DNA of 55,930 nucleotides from Thermus caliditerrae (GCF_021462525.1 NZ_JAKEDT010000001.1:1-55930); one strand, 5' to 3'; numbered from the stretch's first letter, positions 17,898-28,871 are shown. Numbers and translations: made by a program. Notes: generated from the sequence alone by a model not told the origin.

Positions 17898-17920
17898 TAA
17901 AATCGGGCCGTACCCCCGAT
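17898..17920 (+). promoter_or_regulatory. Promoter and candidate operator of the MalK-type gene
   Basis: A TAAAAT -10-like box (17898-17903) is followed by the inverted repeat ATCGGG-N7-CCCGAT (17902-17920), which would cover the transcription start. This placement is typical for a repressor site. No -35 hexamer is convincing. Confidence 0.4.
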
Positions 17921-17962
17921 GGGCCTTAAGGTGCTCAAAGCGTGGGGTTAAGGAGGTCAAGC

Positions 17963-19093
17963 ATGGCCAAGGTGAAGCTGGAGCACGTGTGGAAGCGCTT
18001 CGGCAAGGTGGTGGCGGTCAAGGACTTCAACTTGGAAACCGAAGACGGGGAGTTCGTGGTCTTCGTGGGGCCTTCGGGCTGCGGCAAGACCACCACCCTG
18101 CGCATGATCGCTGGGCTTGAGGAGATCTCCGAGGGCAGGATCTTCATCGGCGACCGCTTGGTGAACGATGTCCCCCCCAAGGACCGGGACATCGCCATGG
18201 TCTTCCAGAACTACGCCCTCTACCCCCACATGAACGTTTACGAGAACATGGCCTTTGGCCTGCGCCTCCGGCGCTACCCCAAGGACGAGATCGACCGCCG
18301 GGTGAAGGAGGCCGCCCGCATCCTCAAAATCGAGCACCTTTTGAACCGGAAACCCAGGGAGCTTTCCGGCGGGCAGCGCCAGCGGGTGGCCATGGGCCGG
18401 GCCATCGTGCGGGAGCCCAAGGTCTTCCTCATGGACGAGCCCCTTTCCAACCTGGACGCCAAGCTCCGGGTGGAGATGCGCGCCGAAATCGCCAAGCTGC
18501 AAAGGCGCCTTGGAGTCACCACCATCTACGTGACCCACGACCAGGTGGAGGCCATGACCCTGGGCCACCGCATCGTGGTCATGAAGGACGGGGAGATCCA
18601 GCAGGTGGACACCCCCCTAAACCTCTACGACTTCCCCGCCAACCGCTTCGTGGCGGGGTTCATCGGCAGCCCCTCCATGAACTTCATCCGCGCCCGGGTG
18701 GAGGCCCAGGGGGACAAGCTTTACCTCACCGCCCCTGGCTTCCGGGTGCGGGCCAACCCGGTCTTGGCCCAGGCGGTTAGGCCCTACTCGGGCAAGGAGG
18801 TCTGGATGGGCATCCGCCCCGAGCACCTGGGCCTGAAGGGCTACACGGTGATCCCCGAGGAGGAGAACGTGATCCGGGGGGAGGTGGAGGTGGCCGAGCC
18901 CCTGGGGGCGGAAACCGAGATCCACGTGAGCGTGGACGGCACCGTTTTGGTGGCCAAGGTGGACGGCCACGCCCCGGTGAAGCCCGGGGACAAGGTGGAG
19001 CTTCTGGCAGACACCTCCCGCCTGCACGCCTTCGACGTGGACACGGACGCCACCATCGGCCACTCCCAGGAGAAGGCAGCGGTGGCCCGCTAA
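17963..19093 (+). CDS. malK: MalK/UgpC/MsmX-type sugar ABC transporter ATPase
   Basis: ATP-binding subunit of a carbohydrate importer, 376 residues. Walker A GPSGCGKTT (about 38-46), Q-loop VFQNYALYPHMNVYENM, signature LSGGQRQR, Walker B VFLMDEP and the H-loop VTHDQ are all present, followed by the C-terminal OB-fold regulatory domain (from about 240) typical of MalK-type proteins. AAGGAGGT lies five bases before the ATG. No permease or binding protein is nearby, so it may serve several importers, as MsmX does in Bacillus; that is inference. Confidence 0.93.
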   Translation: MAKVKLEHVWKRFGKVVAVKDFNLETEDGEFVVFVGPSGCGKTTTLRMIAGLEEISEGRIFIGDRLVNDVPPKDRDIAMVFQNYALYPHMNVYENMAFGLRLRRYPKDEIDRRVKEAARILKIEHLLNRKPRELSGGQRQRVAMGRAIVREPKVFLMDEPLSNLDAKLRVEMRAEIAKLQRRLGVTTIYVTHDQVEAMTLGHRIVVMKDGEIQQVDTPLNLYDFPANRFVAGFIGSPSMNFIRARVEAQGDKLYLTAPGFRVRANPVLAQAVRPYSGKEVWMGIRPEHLGLKGYTVIPEEENVIRGEVEVAEPLGAETEIHVSVDGTVLVAKVDGHAPVKPGDKVELLADTSRLHAFDVDTDATIGHSQEKAAVAR

Positions 19094-19146
19094 GCACCTG
19101 CTGCGGAACAAGCCGCGCGGGGGCCTTAGAAAGGGTTTGCCGATGA

Positions 19147-21544
<2,398 letters not shown>

Positions 21545-21560
<16 letters not shown>

Positions 21561-22537
21561 CGGGCTACTACGGGTTCAAGAACGCGGGGGACGAGGCCAT
21601 CCTCGAGGCCATTGCCCGGGAGCTCAAGGCCCGGGGCCACCAGGTGCTGGCCCTCTCGGGTGACCCCAAGCGGACGGCGGAAGCGCACGGCATCCGGGCC
21701 GCCCACCGCCTGAACCCCTTGGCCCTGCTTCAAGCTGACCTCTGGCTTCTGGGGGGTGGCGGCCTCCTGCAGGACGCCACCAGCTCCCTTAGCCTCCTCT
21801 ACTACCTCTCCGTCCTTCGGGCCGCCCGCTTTTTCCGCAAGCGGGTGGTGGTCTTCAACCAGTCCTTGGGACCCCTCTCCCCATGGGGAGAAAGGCAGGT
21901 GCAGCGGGCCCTCCGGGGCATACCCCTCATCCTGCGGGATCAGGACTCCCTAGACTACGCCAAGCGCCTGGGCCTTCCCGCCACCCTAGGCGCCGACCCC
22001 GCCCTCCTCCTCACCCCCCCGCCGGTGAAGCGGGAGGAGGACCTGGTCCTGGTCATCCCCAGGGCGGGGGTGGAGCCCGAGGCCATCAAGAACCTCTACA
22101 TCACCGCCAACCACCTCTTCCACGAGGGCAAGCAGGTGCTGGTCCTCCTGCTCCAGCCCGGCTACGACGACGCCATCGCCAAGGAGTTTTACCTGCACCG
22201 CATCGAGGCCACCTCGGACCCGAGGCGGGTCCTCTACCTGGCCGCCCAGGCGGGGTACGTGATCTCCATGCGCCTGCACGGCCTCATCCTGGCCGCGGCC
22301 GCCGGCACCCCCTTCGCCGCCCTCTCCTACGACCCCAAAGTGGCCGCCTTCGCCAAGGAGACCGGGGCCTACTACCAGGAGCTCCCCGGGGACCCCATCA
22401 AGCTTTCCAAGGCCGCCATGTACGGCCGCTACCCCGACTGGGATAAGGTGGCCCTCTTGAAGGAAAGGGCCCGCCGGAGCTTCGACCTGGCCCTGGGGGA
22501 GGGGGAACCCGTCAGGCGCTCCCGCGAACGCGGCTGA
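21545..22537 (+). CDS. csaB: Polysaccharide pyruvyl transferase CsaB
   Basis: Adds pyruvate ketal groups to the secondary cell-wall polysaccharide, which lets SLH-domain proteins such as the Thermus S-layer bind the wall. The 330-residue product shows the family features: GYYGFKNAGDEAILEAI near the N-terminus, LLGGGGLLQDATSS (about 63-76), and late in the protein the MRLHGLILAAAAGTPF motif with the catalytic-region histidine. ATG at 21545 with AAGGAGG seven bases upstream. The 3' end overlaps the convergent gene by 26 bases. Confidence 0.92.
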
Positions 22538-23618
22538 GGCGTTCCTTCAACCCCTGGGCGAAGGCCTGGAGGTCCGCAAGGGCCTCCTCCACCTCCTGCC
22601 GGAGGAGGAACTCCCCGGGGGCAAGGCGCTTCAACACCAGGAAGGGCGGCTGGGCAAGGAGCTCCACCCCCTGGCGGACCACCTCGGGGATGAGGCCCTC
22701 CTCCAGGGCCTCGGCCTCGAGGTCCGAGAGCAAGAAGACCTCACCCAAGCGCTTTTTCGCCAAAAGGAGGAGGAGCGCGGCGAACGCCCCCCTTTCGGAA
22801 AGCTCCGCCACCAGCCGGTCCTCCAGGGCCTCCACCGCCTCCAGGTCCACCCGCCCGGCGCGGAGCAGGTCTTCTAGGTCCAGAGGCGAGAGGGGAAAGC
22901 GCGCCTTCAGGCGCACCAAGCGGTTCACCGCCTCCGGGGAGAGGTAGCCCACCCCTACGGGCACCGCCTCTTTCTGGGACTCGGGGGCCAGCACCACCCC
23001 ATACGCCCCCTGCTGGCGGTAGGGCTTGAGCAACGCGGGCTCCCCCTCCCCCAGGCGCAGCACCGCCAGAACCACCTGCCGCCGGCCCAAGGCCGCCTTG
23101 TACACCCAAGGCAATCCCACATCCCTGGTCCCGGAAGGGCCCAAGTCCAAAAAGAACCCAAGGCGGCGGAGGTCCTCGGTGATCCCCGGGGGCTCGAGGG
23201 CCTTGGGCTCGTGGGGGAAGAGCACCTCCTTGGGGTAAGGAGTAACCCGCACCCGGCGCTTTTCCTGCCGGGGCTCCTCCTTCCCCGTCTCCTTCGGCTC
23301 GGCGCGGCCCACCTCCCGCGCCTCCCCCTGGGAAGCCGTGCCTTTGGCGAAGCTCCGGGGAGCGGCCTTAAGCTCTACCTCCTCCCCCCGGAAGGTCAGG
23401 AGTATAGTCTCGTTCACGGAAAGGCGGCGCTTCTGGTAGTAGTGCAGAAGCCCCCGCACCACCCCGCCCTTCCAGTCCACCTCCACCTCGTACGCCTCCC
23501 CGTCCTCGTCCACAAAACGCGCCCGCTCCCGGCCCAAAAGGCGCTCCCGCAGGGAGCGGGTGAGGGTCATGGTCCCATTCTGAATACAGGTGCTGGTCAG
23601 AACATAGCGCGCGGTCAT
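22512..23618 (-). CDS. Unknown protein, possible N-terminal beta-barrel nucleic-acid-binding domain
   Basis: I do not recognise this 368-residue protein. Residues 1-85 (MTARYVLTSTCIQNGTMTL to EEVELKAA) are strand-rich and look like a B3- or AbrB-like binding fold, but that is only an impression. A charged linker (about 85-125, rich in K, E and R) leads to a C-terminal domain with GFFLDLGPSG and LPWVYKAALGRRQVVLAVLR. The ATG at 23618 has GGGAGGTGAT directly upstream, which overlaps the end of the exonuclease gene, so the two are co-transcribed and probably co-translated. Confidence 0.75.
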   Translation of the reverse strand: MTARYVLTSTCIQNGTMTLTRSLRERLLGRERARFVDEDGEAYEVEVDWKGGVVRGLLHYYQKRRLSVNETILLTFRGEEVELKAAPRSFAKGTASQGEAREVGRAEPKETGKEEPRQEKRRVRVTPYPKEVLFPHEPKALEPPGITEDLRRLGFFLDLGPSGTRDVGLPWVYKAALGRRQVVLAVLRLGEGEPALLKPYRQQGAYGVVLAPESQKEAVPVGVGYLSPEAVNRLVRLKARFPLSPLDLEDLLRAGRVDLEAVEALEDRLVAELSERGAFAALLLLLAKKRLGEVFLLSDLEAEALEEGLIPEVVRQGVELLAQPPFLVLKRLAPGEFLLRQEVEEALADLQAFAQGLKERLSRVRGSA

Positions 23619-23619
23619 A

Positions 23620-24363
23620 TCACCTCCCAAGTTCCCACAAGGGACGGGGCCTACCTGAAGTGAGCATATAATACACCTCGTAGGCCACGGCAAGGGTCCG
23701 CTCCACGTCGCCAAGCGCCCGGTGCTCCGCCCGGGGCGGGAGGAGAAGCGCTTCGGAAAGGGCGTCCAGGCCGTAGCGCCTTAGGCCCTGCATGGCCTTC
23801 TTGGCCAGGCGCAGGGTATCCACCACCGGGTTCTCCAGGCGGTGGCCCAGGCCCTCGAGGGCCGGGCGGAGGAAGGCGAGGTCAAAGGGGGCGTTTTGGA
23901 TGACCAGGGTAGCCCCCTCCAGGAGGGGCCAGGCTTCCTCCAGCACCGCCTCCCAAGGCGGGGCCCCTTCCAACTCCCACGTCCGGATCCCCGTGAGCCT
24001 CTGGATGAAGGGGCTAGGAGGCCGCAAGGGACGCACCAGGCTTTGGAAGGCCCGGCGCTCCCCTCCCTCCAGCCGCACAAGGGCCAGCTCGATGACCTCG
24101 TTAAGCCCTGGGGCCAGGCCGGTGGTCTCTAGGTCCAGCACCACCACCGCCTCCCCTTCCGGGGGAAAGGGGTAGTGCCACTCCCAAAGGCCCACCTCCC
24201 CTTCGGGAACAAAACGCCCGTCCAGGAGGGGCCTGAGGATGGGCTCCACCGGACCCCTAAGCCCCAAGGTTTCCCCCAAGGCGGGCAGGGGCAGGGGCCG
24301 CCCCTCAGCCCTCAGCCTTTGGGCCATGCGGGTGGCCATCCGGTAGCGCAGGACCGCTTCCAC
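23620..24363 (-). CDS. DnaQ-like DEDDh 3'-5' exonuclease
   Basis: A 247-residue protein. About 70 N-terminal residues of unknown role precede an exonuclease domain related to DNA polymerase III epsilon. The catalytic residues are visible: Asp77 and Glu79 in DLETTG, the aspartate in NAPFDLAFLRP, and His plus Asp in HRALGDVE. It could act in proofreading or repair; a replicative epsilon role is not shown. GTG start overlapping the gatA stop, so it belongs to the gatA transcript. Confidence 0.88.
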   Translation of the reverse strand: MEAVLRYRMATRMAQRLRAEGRPLPLPALGETLGLRGPVEPILRPLLDGRFVPEGEVGLWEWHYPFPPEGEAVVVLDLETTGLAPGLNEVIELALVRLEGGERRAFQSLVRPLRPPSPFIQRLTGIRTWELEGAPPWEAVLEEAWPLLEGATLVIQNAPFDLAFLRPALEGLGHRLENPVVDTLRLAKKAMQGLRRYGLDALSEALLLPPRAEHRALGDVERTLAVAYEVYYMLTSGRPRPLWELGR

Positions 24364-25778
24364 TAGAGGGCCTCGCCCATGGGGGTCTTCACGAACGCCC
24401 GTTCCGTGGCCTCCTCAAAGGCCAAGGCCGCCCGCAAGAGCGCCTCGTCCCGTCCCCAGGGGGCCAGGAGCTGGAGGCCCAGAGGAAGCCCCTCCTCAAA
24501 GCCCGCGGGGAAAGAAAGGGCCGGGAGGCCGGTGAGGTTAGCCCCCACGGTGTAGAGGTCCTCGCGGTACATGGCCAAGGGGTCGGGCCTTCCCCCCAGG
24601 GGGAAGGGGGGGTGGGGCGCGGTGGGAAGGAGGAGGAGGTCCACCTCGGCAAAAAGCGCTTTGGCCTCGGCCCTTAGCCGCTGGCGGAAGGCCTGGGCCC
24701 GGCCGTAGTAGGCCTCGTAGTAGCCGCTGGAGAGGACGAAGGTGCCCACCAGGATGCGGCGCTTCACCTCGAGGCCAAACCGGGCCCGCGTCTCCTCCAC
24801 CACCCGCCAAAGCTCCTCCCCCTCCGCCCGGAACCCGTAAAGGGTGCCGTCGTAGCGGGCCAGGTTGGAGCTGGCCTCCGCAGGGGCCAGGATGTAGTAG
24901 GCGTTTAGGGCCAGGGGCAAGGAAGGCCAGGACACCTCCTTGACGGAGAACCCCAGCCCCTGGAAGACGGAAAGCGCCTCCTCCAGCGCCCTCTCCACCC
25001 CCGGGCTGTTGCCCGCAAGCCCTTCCCGCACCACCCCCAGGCGCAAGGGGGGCAAGGGCGCCTCCAAGGCTTCCTGGAACCGGGGCGGAAGGTCCAGGCT
25101 GGTGGCGTCCAGGGGATCCGCCCCGGCCACGGCGTCCATGAGGAGGGCCAGGTCGCGCACCGAGCGGGCCAGGGGGCCGATCTGGTCCAGGCTGGAGGCG
25201 TAGGCGATGAGGCCAAAGCGGCTCACCCGGCCGTAGGTGGGCTTCAAGCCGTAGACCCCGCAGAAGCTCGCGGGCTGGCGCACGCTGCCCCCCGTGTCCG
25301 AGCCCAGGGCCAGGGGGGCCAGGTCCGCGGCCACCGCCGCCGCACTCCCCCCGCTGCTGCCTCCCGGTACCCGGGAGGGGTCAAAGGGGTTCTTGGTGGG
25401 GAAAAAGGCCGAGTGCTCCGTGGAGGAGCCCATGGCGAACTCGTCCAGGTTGGTCTTGCCCAGGACCAAAGCCCCCAGGGCCTTCAGCCGGGCCACCGCC
25501 GTGGCCTCGTAAGGGGGCACGAAGTTCTCCAAGAGGCGGCTACCCGCAGTGGTGGCCAGCCCCTTGGTGACGATGTTGTCCTTGACCGCCACCACCAGGC
25601 CCGCCAGGGGCAAGGAGGGGTCCACCCTTTGGGCTTCCTCCAGGAGGGCTTCGTTCAAGCGGAGAAAGGCCCCCAGACCTGGGTCCAAGGCGCGGACCCG
25701 TTCCAGGTACGCCTGCGCCACCTCCAAGGGGGAAACCTCCCCCCGCGCCACCTTGGCGCGGATCTCGTGGGCCAACAT
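24363..25778 (-). CDS. gatA: Asp-tRNA(Asn)/Glu-tRNA(Gln) amidotransferase subunit A
   Basis: Amidase subunit of the GatCAB complex, which frees ammonia from glutamine to convert mischarged Asp-tRNA(Asn) or Glu-tRNA(Gln). The 471-residue product has the amidase-signature triad region: Lys in VVAVKDNI (about residue 71), [13 protein letters not shown] and [12 protein letters not shown] with the cis-Ser and nucleophile Ser. Full length for the family. gatB and gatC are not in the window. Start ATG at 25778, preceded by a leaderless-type promoter. Confidence 0.94.
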   Translation of the reverse strand: MLAHEIRAKVARGEVSPLEVAQAYLERVRALDPGLGAFLRLNEALLEEAQRVDPSLPLAGLVVAVKDNIVTKGLATTAGSRLLENFVPPYEATAVARLKALGALVLGKTNLDEFAMGSSTEHSAFFPTKNPFDPSRVPGGSSGGSAAAVAADLAPLALGSDTGGSVRQPASFCGVYGLKPTYGRVSRFGLIAYASSLDQIGPLARSVRDLALLMDAVAGADPLDATSLDLPPRFQEALEAPLPPLRLGVVREGLAGNSPGVERALEEALSVFQGLGFSVKEVSWPSLPLALNAYYILAPAEASSNLARYDGTLYGFRAEGEELWRVVEETRARFGLEVKRRILVGTFVLSSGYYEAYYGRAQAFRQRLRAEAKALFAEVDLLLLPTAPHPPFPLGGRPDPLAMYREDLYTVGANLTGLPALSFPAGFEEGLPLGLQLLAPWGRDEALLRAALAFEEATERAFVKTPMGEAL

Positions 25779-25784
25779 GCCCCC

Positions 25785-25790
25785 ACTATA
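25785..25790 (-). promoter_or_regulatory. TANNNT box for leaderless gatA start, overlapping the miaA stop
   Basis: On the minus strand TATAGT is followed by six bases and the gatA ATG. The box contains the miaA stop codon, so gatA can be transcribed independently from the very end of miaA. Confidence 0.55.
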
Positions 25791-26694
25791 GCCCGAAGTG
25801 CAGGTTCAGCCAGTCCCGGAAACCCGAGTATGCTTCTGCCCCACCCCGGGGCAGGTAGGTCACGTCCCCAGGCTCACGGCGGAACCAGGTGTACTGCCTC
25901 TTGGCGTAGGCCTTCACCGCCCGGATGTCCCGCTTGAGGGCTTCCTCCAGGCTGTATTCCCCCCGAAGGTAGCCCACCACCTCCTTGTAGCCGATGGCCT
26001 GAAGGGCGGTGGGCAGGGTGGGGTAGCGCTCCAGAAGGGCCCGCACCTCCTCCACCAGCCCCCCGGCGAACTGACGCTTGGCCCGTTCCTCCAGCTTGGG
26101 CCAAAGCCAGTCCCGCTCGGGCCAGAGGACCAGCTTCCGGTAGCGAAAGCGGGGTAGACGCCGAGAAAAACGGGCGGGGGGTATCCCCGTGCGCCTCAGG
26201 ACCTCCATGGCCCGCACCAACCGCCTAGGGTTCCGGCCCACCCGGAGGGCGTCTTCAGGGCTCTGCTGGGCCAACTCGGCCAAGAGGGCCTCGAGGCCCT
26301 TGACCCCAAGCTCCTGCCAGAGTTGCGCCTGCACCTCGGGCTCAGGGGGAGGCAACTCGTGTAGCCCCTGGGAAAGGACCCGGATGTAGTAGCCTGTCCC
26401 CCCCACCACCAAGGGCACCTTTCCGCGAGCCAGAATATCGGCCACCGCCGCCTCCGCCAGGTCCAGAAAGCGGGCCACGCTCATGGCCTCGGAAGGCTCC
26501 AGCACGTCCACCAGGTGGTGGGGCACCCGCGCCCGCTCTTCTGGGGTGGGCTTGTCGGTGCCCACGTCCATCCCCCGGTAGACCATGGTGGCGTCCGCGG
26601 ACACCACCTCCACCGGAAGCTCCTCGGCCAACCGGAGGGCCAAAAGGGTCTTCCCGCTTCCCGTGGGCCCTGCCAGAACGGGCACCGCCTCCAC
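25786..26694 (-). CDS. miaA: tRNA dimethylallyltransferase
   Basis: Adds the isopentenyl group to A37 of tRNAs that read codons starting with U. The 302-residue product has the P-loop [27 protein letters not shown], the [12 protein letters not shown] motif and the tRNA-binding [14 protein letters not shown] block, ending with the RQYTWFRR motif. I chose the GTG at 26694 ([11 protein letters not shown]), since family members begin just before the P-loop; the longer frame runs into the divergent hsp20 gene. Confidence 0.92.
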   Translation of the reverse strand: MEAVPVLAGPTGSGKTLLALRLAEELPVEVVSADATMVYRGMDVGTDKPTPEERARVPHHLVDVLEPSEAMSVARFLDLAEAAVADILARGKVPLVVGGTGYYIRVLSQGLHELPPPEPEVQAQLWQELGVKGLEALLAELAQQSPEDALRVGRNPRRLVRAMEVLRRTGIPPARFSRRLPRFRYRKLVLWPERDWLWPKLEERAKRQFAGGLVEEVRALLERYPTLPTALQAIGYKEVVGYLRGEYSLEEALKRDIRAVKAYAKRQYTWFRREPGDVTYLPRGGAEAYSGFRDWLNLHFGL

Positions 26695-26700
26695 GTCCCT

Positions 26701-26707
26701 TATGCTA
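26701..26707. promoter_or_regulatory. Shared back-to-back -10 elements of miaA and hsp20
   Basis: The sequence TATGCTA reads TATGCT on the plus strand, six bases before the hsp20 ATG, and TAGCAT on the minus strand, seven bases before the miaA GTG. Both satisfy TANNNT, so one seven-base element may serve two divergent leaderless transcripts. Confidence 0.5.
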
Positions 26708-26712
26708 AGGGC

Positions 26713-27141
26713 ATGCTGGACCGCCCCGACCACCTGGAAACCCTGCGCAAGCTCAAAGAGCTGCAAGAGCGCATCGCCGAGCTGGCCTACCAGCTCACCG
26801 GTGCCCTCCCCGAGGGCCAACCCCTGGAGCCTGCCGCCTGGGTGCCCCGGGTGGACCTCCTGGAAGACGAGGAGCACTACGTGCTCCTGGTGGACCTGCC
26901 CGGGGTGCGCCCGGAGGACCTGGAGCTCCTCGAGGAGGGAAGCCGGGTCACCCTAGCCGGGGTGCGCCACCCCCTTCCCGGCACCTACCTCCTGGAAGAA
27001 CGCCCCATGGGCACCTTCCGCCGCACCCTGGAACTCCCCGGGCCCATCGAGGAGGGCACCGCCCAGGCCAGCCTGCGCCAGGGGGTCTTGGAAATCCGCT
27101 TCCGCAAACGCGAGGGGGCCAGGCTGCCCCTGGCTCAGTAG
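26713..27141 (+). CDS. Hsp20/alpha-crystallin small heat-shock protein
   Basis: ATP-independent holdase chaperone of 142 residues. A helical N-terminal segment (1-45) is followed by the alpha-crystallin domain: [20 protein letters not shown], the [11 protein letters not shown] loop, and [11 protein letters not shown]. The last strand region ([16 protein letters not shown]) is family-like, with a short C-terminal tail. ATG at 26713, only 18 bases from the divergent miaA start. Convergent with tdk, overlapping by seven bases. Confidence 0.9.
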   Translation: MLDRPDHLETLRKLKELQERIAELAYQLTGALPEGQPLEPAAWVPRVDLLEDEEHYVLLVDLPGVRPEDLELLEEGSRVTLAGVRHPLPGTYLLEERPMGTFRRTLELPGPIEEGTAQASLRQGVLEIRFRKREGARLPLAQ

Positions 27142-27713
27142 CGCACCTGGTGGCAGGCCCGGCAGCGGGGCTCGTACCGCTCCTGGGCCCCTACCAAGAT
27201 CACGGGGTCGGAATACCGGGCGGGAAGGCCGTCCACCAAGCGCTGGGTGCGGGTGGCGGGAGCCCCGCAGCGCACGCAGATGGCGGTGAGCTTCTCCACG
27301 AACTCCGCCCGGGCCAGGAGTTCCGGCATGATGCCGAAAGGCTCCCCCCGGAAATCCAGGTCCAACCCCGCCAGGATGACCCGCACCCCCTGCCCAGCCA
27401 GCCCCTCGGCCAGGGCCACCAGACCCTGGTCCAGGAACTGGGCCTCGTCCACCGCCACCACCTGGGGTAGGGGCGTGAGGTAGGGCTCCATCTCCAGGGC
27501 GCTCTCCACGGGAATGGCCTCCACCCGCTCCCCATCGTGGCTCACCACGTGGGCCTCGTGGTAGCGGTTGTCCAGCCTGGGCTTGAATACGGCCACGCTC
27601 TGCTTGGCGATGAGGGCCCGCTTCACCCGGCGGATCAGCTCCTCGCTCTTTCCGGAAAACATGGGCCCCACGATGACTTCAATCCATCCTTGCCGGTGAA
27701 GGGTGGGCGGCAT
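27135..27713 (-). CDS. tdk: Thymidine kinase, type II
   Basis: Phosphorylates thymidine for salvage. The 192-residue product has the P-loop [11 protein letters not shown] (16-26), the Walker [11 protein letters not shown], the lasso/thymidine-binding region and a zinc site made by two cysteine pairs (CVRCG and CRACH), all standard for the TK1-type family. GGAGGAG lies just before the ATG, and TAGAAT (minus strand, 27734-27729) is a likely -10. Confidence 0.95.
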   Translation of the reverse strand: MPPTLHRQGWIEVIVGPMFSGKSEELIRRVKRALIAKQSVAVFKPRLDNRYHEAHVVSHDGERVEAIPVESALEMEPYLTPLPQVVAVDEAQFLDQGLVALAEGLAGQGVRVILAGLDLDFRGEPFGIMPELLARAEFVEKLTAICVRCGAPATRTQRLVDGLPARYSDPVILVGAQERYEPRCRACHQVRY

Positions 27714-27748
27714 CGCTCCTCCGGGGGCATTCTACGGAAGCCTCCGGC

Positions 27749-27781
27749 AAAAGCAAAGCCCGGGGGGACCCAGCCCCCCGG
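27749..27781 (-). terminator. Rho-independent terminator after rpmE
   Basis: On the minus strand CCGGGGGG pairs with CCCCCCGG (27760-27767 with 27774-27781) around a six-base loop and is followed by a T-rich run, GCTTTGCTTTTG. It lies between the rpmE stop and the tdk promoter. Confidence 0.8.
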
Positions 27782-27795
27782 ACGCCGACGCCGCC

Positions 27796-28011
27796 CTAAC
27801 GGCCCTTGCGGTACGAGTCGCCGAAGCGGCGCTGGAAGCGCTCCACGCGGCCCTCGGTATCCACGAAGCGCTGCTGGCCCGTGTAGAAGGGGTGGCACTT
27901 GCTGCACACCTCCACGTGGATCTCCGGCTTGGTGGAGTAAGTGTGGATGACGTTGCCGCAACCGCAGATGATGCGGGCGGGCACCAGCTTGGGGTGAATG
28001 CCTTCTTTCAC
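27796..28011 (-). CDS. rpmE: 50S ribosomal protein L31
   Basis: A 71-residue zinc-containing L31 with the four cysteine ligands in CGC (16, 18) and CSKC (36, 39), and the conserved [19 protein letters not shown]. Nearly identical to the Thermus protein as I remember it. GTG start at 28011, with GGGAGGAGG five bases upstream. Monocistronic, judging by its own promoter and terminator. Confidence 0.96.
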   Translation of the reverse strand: MKEGIHPKLVPARIICGCGNVIHTYSTKPEIHVEVCSKCHPFYTGQQRFVDTEGRVERFQRRFGDSYRKGR

Positions 28012-28025
28012 GCTCGCCTCCTCCC

Positions 28026-28086
28026 GCACGGTCTTGGCCGTGCAGAAACCACTACCCAGTTTAGCCGCCCGCCGCGGTTCCCGCAA
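28026..28086 (-). promoter_or_regulatory. rpmE promoter and leader hairpin
   Basis: On the minus strand TTGCGG (28086-28081), a 17-base spacer and TAAACT (28063-28058) form a good promoter. The leader then carries a small hairpin, GCACGG-N6-CCGTGC (28043-28026), directly before the ribosome site. The hairpin could be a control element, but that is unproven. Confidence 0.5.
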
Positions 28087-28172
28087 GCCCAGGCGAGCCT
28101 CGGCCAAAGATGAGGCCACTTGGCCGTGGCCCTTTGAGGGCACCCGTTGCGGCCCATGCCGCCATGGAAGCC

Positions 28173-28355
28173 TCAAGGAGGCGGCAGGCGGCGCCACCTA
28201 GGGCCCAAAAGCCTGCGCTGGAGGCGCTTCCAAGCCCAGTAAAGGGTACCCGCCGCCACCCCCAAAGTGGCCAGAAGCCAAAGGAGCCCCAAAACCCCAA
28301 GCCCCACCAAGGCCAGGAAGAGGAGCACCAGGGGCAGGTACCAAGGCCACCGCAC
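28173..28355 (-). CDS. Small two-helix membrane protein
   Basis: A 60-residue protein with a GTG start. The first 42 residues are almost wholly hydrophobic ([20 protein letters not shown] then [15 protein letters not shown]), enough for two transmembrane helices, and the tail is strongly basic ([14 protein letters not shown]), so the C-terminus should face the cytoplasm. No family recognised. A TTCAGT/TAAAGT promoter with 17-base spacing ends exactly six bases before the GTG, which is the main argument that this small frame is a real gene. Confidence 0.6.
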   Translation of the reverse strand: MRWPWYLPLVLLFLALVGLGVLGLLWLLATLGVAAGTLYWAWKRLQRRLLGPRWRRLPPP

Positions 28356-28358
28356 CCC

Positions 28359-28390
28359 TTCACTTTACCCCGCAAATGCGCTAAACTGAA
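28359..28390. promoter_or_regulatory. Face-to-face promoters of rnpB and the small membrane-protein gene
   Basis: Plus strand: TTCACT (28359-28364), 17 bases, TAAACT (28382-28387), leading to rnpB. Minus strand: TTCAGT (28390-28385), 17 bases, TAAAGT (28367-28362), leading to the 60-residue gene. Each -35 overlaps or abuts the other's -10, so polymerase can hold only one at a time. Confidence 0.6.
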
Positions 28391-28397
28391 GGTTGCC

Positions 28398-28764
28398 CCA
28401 GGACAGGGGTGCGGTCGCGCTCGAGGGCCAACCGCCTCGGGTGAGGAAAGTCCGGGCACCGTAGGGCAGGGTGCCAGCTAACGGCTGGGCGGGGTAACCC
28501 GACGGAAAGTGCCACAGAGAAAAGACCGCCAGCGGCCGGACCCCAGGTCCGGTGCGGGCAAGGGTGAAACGGTGGGGTAAGAGCCCACCGCGCTCCCTGG
28601 AGACAGGGGCGGCACGGCAAACCCCACCCGGTGCAAGGCCCAGTAGGCAGGGAGGGCTTGCCCGGCCCGCCATAACCTGCGGGATGGGCTGCTTGAGGCC
28701 GGTGGCGACACCGGTCCCAGAGAGATGACCGCAAAAACAGAACCCGGCTTACGCCCTGTCCTGG
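28398..28764 (+). ncRNA. rnpB: RNase P RNA (class A)
   Basis: Catalytic RNA that cuts the 5' leader from pre-tRNAs. Signature segments are GAGGAAAGTCCGGGCACC, ACAGAGAAAAGACCGCC, GGTAAGAGCCCACCGCG and the 3' AGAGAGATGACCGC...ACAGAACCCGGCTTA. Helix P1 is unambiguous: CCAGGACAGGG at 28398-28408 pairs over 11 bp with CCCTGTCCTGG at 28754-28764. A promoter lies just upstream and a strong terminator just downstream. The ends are set by P1 and may be off by a few bases. Confidence 0.95.
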
Positions 28765-28799
28765 AAGCCCCCGAGCTTGAGCTCGGGGGCTTTCCTTTT
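28765..28799 (+). terminator. Terminator of rnpB
   Basis: A 12-bp perfect stem, AAGCCCCCGAGC / GCTCGGGGGCTT (28765-28776 and 28781-28792), with a TTGA tetraloop and a following TCCTTTT run. Confidence 0.9.
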
Positions 28800-28809
28800 C
28801 CCCGGGGAG

Positions 28810-28871
28810 TGGGACCTGGGTGGGTCACAGGTGGGACATGGTGGAAATCTGTGGGGAAAGCATGGTATACT
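28810..28871 (+). promoter_or_regulatory. dcw promoter with phased MraZ boxes
   Basis: TGGGN-type repeats start at 28810, 28821, 28832, 28842 (TGGAA) and 28852, a 10-11 base period. They are followed by an extended -10, TGGTATACT (TATACT at 28866-28871). MraZ binds TGGGN repeats with 10-base phasing in E. coli, so this is very probably its autoregulatory operator overlapping the -35 region. A second GTGGG cluster (28941-28956) coincides with the mraZ ribosome site after a leader of about 80 bases. Confidence 0.7.
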
